Shown here: piece by piece, positions 63,301 through 64,000 of the stretch
How positions within the stretch are numbered: position 1 is the first letter of the stretch
How the letters are laid out: every line of letters starts with the position of its first letter
Origin: Gemmatimonadales bacterium
Lineage (GTDB): Bacteria; Gemmatimonadota; Gemmatimonadetes; Gemmatimonadales; GWC2-71-9
Assembly (NCBI GenBank): GCA_036500345.1
Contig: DASYCE010000002.1
Location: 1 to 64,000 of the forward strand
Reading direction: 5' to 3'
DNA length: 64,000 nucleotides
Notes under the pieces: model-generated
What the model was told of the DNA's origin: nothing
Seen by the model: the letters and a program-made list of their open reading frames with translations, nothing else
Database searches by the model: none
Program-made: the position numbers and the translations under genes

Positions 63301-64000
63301 GCGCTGGCGAGCCGGACCACTCGGCGCGTCCCGGGAACGCTCGACATTCGCGGGACCGCCGACTCGGTCGACCTGGTCGTGCTGGCCGCGTTGATCCCGA
63401 CGATTCGCGACCCGACCGGTCAGCTGTCGTTCCATCTCACCGGCAGCGGCACGTGGGATGCGCCGAAACTCGCCGGCACCTTCGCGATTCATGACGGCGC
63501 ACTCGGCGTCCCGTCGCTGCGGGTGCGGTACGGCCCGATCAACGGGCGGGCACGCTTCGTCGCGGACTCGCTGGTGATCGACACGCTGCAGGTGCAGAAC
63601 GGCGACGGGGAGCTCGACGTCAACGGCGGCGTCCGGCTGGAACACCTCACCAAGCCGACGCTCGACCTGAACATTCGCGCCCGGAGCTTTCTCGCGATCG
63701 ACGTCCCGGGCGACATGACGCTCCGCGGCACCGGCAACATGCGCTTGAGCGGGCCGATGCTCCAGCCGACATTGACCGGCAGCCAGGTCATCCTGACGCG
63801 CAGCGTCGTTTACTTTACCGACATCCTCACCAAGACCATCGTCGATCTCGAGGACCCGGAAAACGCGGCGCTGGTCGATACCGCGGCGATCCGGCGCCAG
63901 GGCCTCGGGAATCAGTTTTCGATCCGATTCCTCGATTCGCTCAATATCAATGCGCTGCCGCTGCGGATCGGCAGCGATGTCTGGCTCCGCTCCAATGAGG
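60319..64000 (+). CDS. TamB-like translocation/assembly protein (partial, runs off the end)
   Basis: At least 1,227 residues. An N-terminal transmembrane helix (LIALDWTGVLPRAVRR then VLTIIGLILLLIPAALG) anchors it in the inner membrane, and the rest is repetitive beta-rich periplasmic sequence (AsmA/DUF490 type: many G-x-L/V-x-x-G strands, e.g. LHLTGEG-like units). Such proteins bridge membranes with TamA and move lipids or beta-barrel proteins. The TAG-less start TGATG overlaps tamA by one base. The C-terminal domain is beyond base 64000. Confidence 0.88.
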   Translation, partial: MQTVLWIALVLAALIALDWTGVLPRAVRRVVLTIIGLILLLIPAALGTFASLVLTVPGHALLARIASDRITGAVAGSVAIGGLRGNLWNHVELDQLVVRDKQGGVVLSTPRLDVSYILPELLANRLVFRDVRSDSLVLHLVRLRAGRWNYEEVFHLGEGTANGGPPPLVSIVGLHVTHSALQVDVPTTPGRPRQPASRNARLPDQPRIDTTADGPVRVYAATELSTDIRLLRISTPSHDPLLVSIDALQTHLNDPRITISQFAGQIVTAHDTLHFTIDSAAMPSSRLSGGGAVRWPHDTILYDFALDAPHVALRDLRWIQPDFPDWEGRGHVVARSVSGSRNDFILEHLALGDGTASIAGKVTVITDNNRGLGVHGLDLQLVHTPIDLLRPYLDTLPVSGGLTGHLTGEGFLDGLQLAGNVVFADRMVPGAPTSNLDIDGVIHFGGTPGAVFDRFQLQRSTLALGTVHRLVPSLLVTGTLGLNGTLNGPWQNAEFVGTVEHTAPDGALSRMTGKVRLDTRAAVLGLVLDADFDPLSFDALRSGYPNLSSRGTLTGHVTADGNLDELNIDANLRGEVGSFHATGRITVDAPRFGAESLVVDMDRLDVGALLGTDLSTALSGRVTVQGNIDTGAAPQGTLDLAFDRSRIGGATVDAVTGVVHADHGLLTVDTGTVIWSAGRVDARGTLGWAAPDSGTLIVAAAATSLQPFDSLVRAATGVAGDSIHPHVFDGQATASLQVSGALNDALITGTVNASNVILDAWHAAQVNATLRADSMGARGIEIAATADTVGNGAHVADQMHATIAGRSDSLRIAGGINMMAMTVGGGGLWQRSPERTRIHLDSLSLGFPHQQWQLARPTEITMAQGQVTLRDTVRLKSADGSGEIRVSGVVPGDAPGKLDASATGFSLLDVFGVLDRDTTAFDGIASFDFHLAGTRDAPTFNGNASVVGAVLGDAQFPAAQATFTYGGERLHSDLSLWRAGQKVLDGTVTLPLDLALASRTTRRVPGTLDIRGTADSVDLVVLAALIPTIRDPTGQLSFHLTGSGTWDAPKLAGTFAIHDGALGVPSLRVRYGPINGRARFVADSLVIDTLQVQNGDGELDVNGGVRLEHLTKPTLDLNIRARSFLAIDVPGDMTLRGTGNMRLSGPMLQPTLTGSQVILTRSVVYFTDILTKTIVDLEDPENAALVDTAAIRRQGLGNQFSIRFLDSLNINALPLRIGSDVWLRSNE

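Noticed and set aside
60907-63645. Long minus-strand frames opposite the TamB-like gene
   Set aside because: The plus-strand frame runs unbroken from 60319 with a membrane anchor and beta-rich repeats; the opposite frames are Arg/Asp-rich shadows.
1-64000. tRNA, rRNA, CRISPR, prophage or insertion-sequence features
   Set aside because: No cloverleaf, ribosomal segment, spaced repeat array, transposase motif or terminal repeat was recognised by eye. A tool-based scan could still find a small RNA.

Overview
The window is about 65% GC and reads as chromosome from a Gram-negative (diderm) heterotroph, most likely a member of the Gemmatimonadota. This placement is inferred from gene content and cannot be proved here: two giant secreted BNR/sortilin-like propeller proteins, a Tat-exported Gfo/Idh/MocA oxidoreductase, several exported peptidases (M28, P1), a short Bacteroidota-like primary-type sigma factor, and outer-membrane TamA/TamB genes. 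Coding density is very high. Many neighbouring genes overlap by 1 or 4 bases (ATGA, GTGA, TAATG), so long polycistronic units are likely. GTG and TTG starts are common. I saw no rRNA or tRNA gene, CRISPR array, phage or intact insertion sequence.

Layout, left to right. 1-8 kb: a secreted BNR propeller protein, a class A penicillin-binding protein, then an operon of KDPG aldolase, a lipoprotein alpha/beta hydrolase and signal peptidase II. 8-14.5 kb (minus strand): an MprF-type flippase without a synthase domain, a secreted M28 peptidase and a YdiJ-like FAD/Fe-S dehydrogenase. 14.6-19 kb: a multicopper oxidase with permuted copper motifs, a hybrid sensor kinase and a lipoprotein acid phosphatase. 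19-23 kb: two MarR-type regulators, a PH-domain membrane protein, a ferritin-like protein behind a strong hairpin, and an SRPBCC protein. 21.6-26.4 kb: a two-gene unit of Gfo/Idh/MocA oxidoreductase and the second BNR giant. 26.4-31.3 kb: a cold-shock gene with its terminator, then a tightly overlapping run of ring-cleaving dioxygenase, VIT-type metal transporter, VOC protein, unknown protein, MsrA and signal peptidase I. 31.4-35.7 kb: a tandem cupredoxin protein and a unit with P1 and M28 peptidases and DUF3052. 35.7-38.5 kb: Ada, a small Fe-S protein, a lipoprotein and a phosphonatase-like HAD. 38.5-39.5 kb: an SPFH protein with a 53-residue ribbon-helix-helix partner and a repeated operator-like site. 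39.6-45 kb: a 14-repeat propeller lipoprotein, a ThrE-type exporter, a wrecked asparagine synthetase gene, a cupin and a vWA protein. 45-48.5 kb: an MFS transporter, a cytidylate-kinase-like protein and a MoxR/ChlI-type AAA ATPase. 48.6-58 kb: mostly minus-strand housekeeping genes (YgfZ, sigma factor, AroB, cobalamin adenosyltransferase, FprA, DacB, and a peptide-ABC permease and binding protein). 58-64 kb: TamA-like and TamB-like genes, the latter cut by the window end.

How the genes may work together: cell-envelope functions dominate (PBP, DacB, LspA, LepB, TamAB, MprF flippase, SPFH). A second theme is redox, metal and electrophile stress (MsrA, VIT, ferritin-like, dioxygenase, copper proteins, Ada, MarR regulators). 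The most notable features are the permuted multicopper oxidase, the SPFH/RHH operon with its GTGATA repeats, the ferritin-leader hairpin, the nested dyad upstream of the sigma gene, the flippase-only MprF, the asnB ruin, and three convergent gene pairs whose stop codons share the same CTAG.
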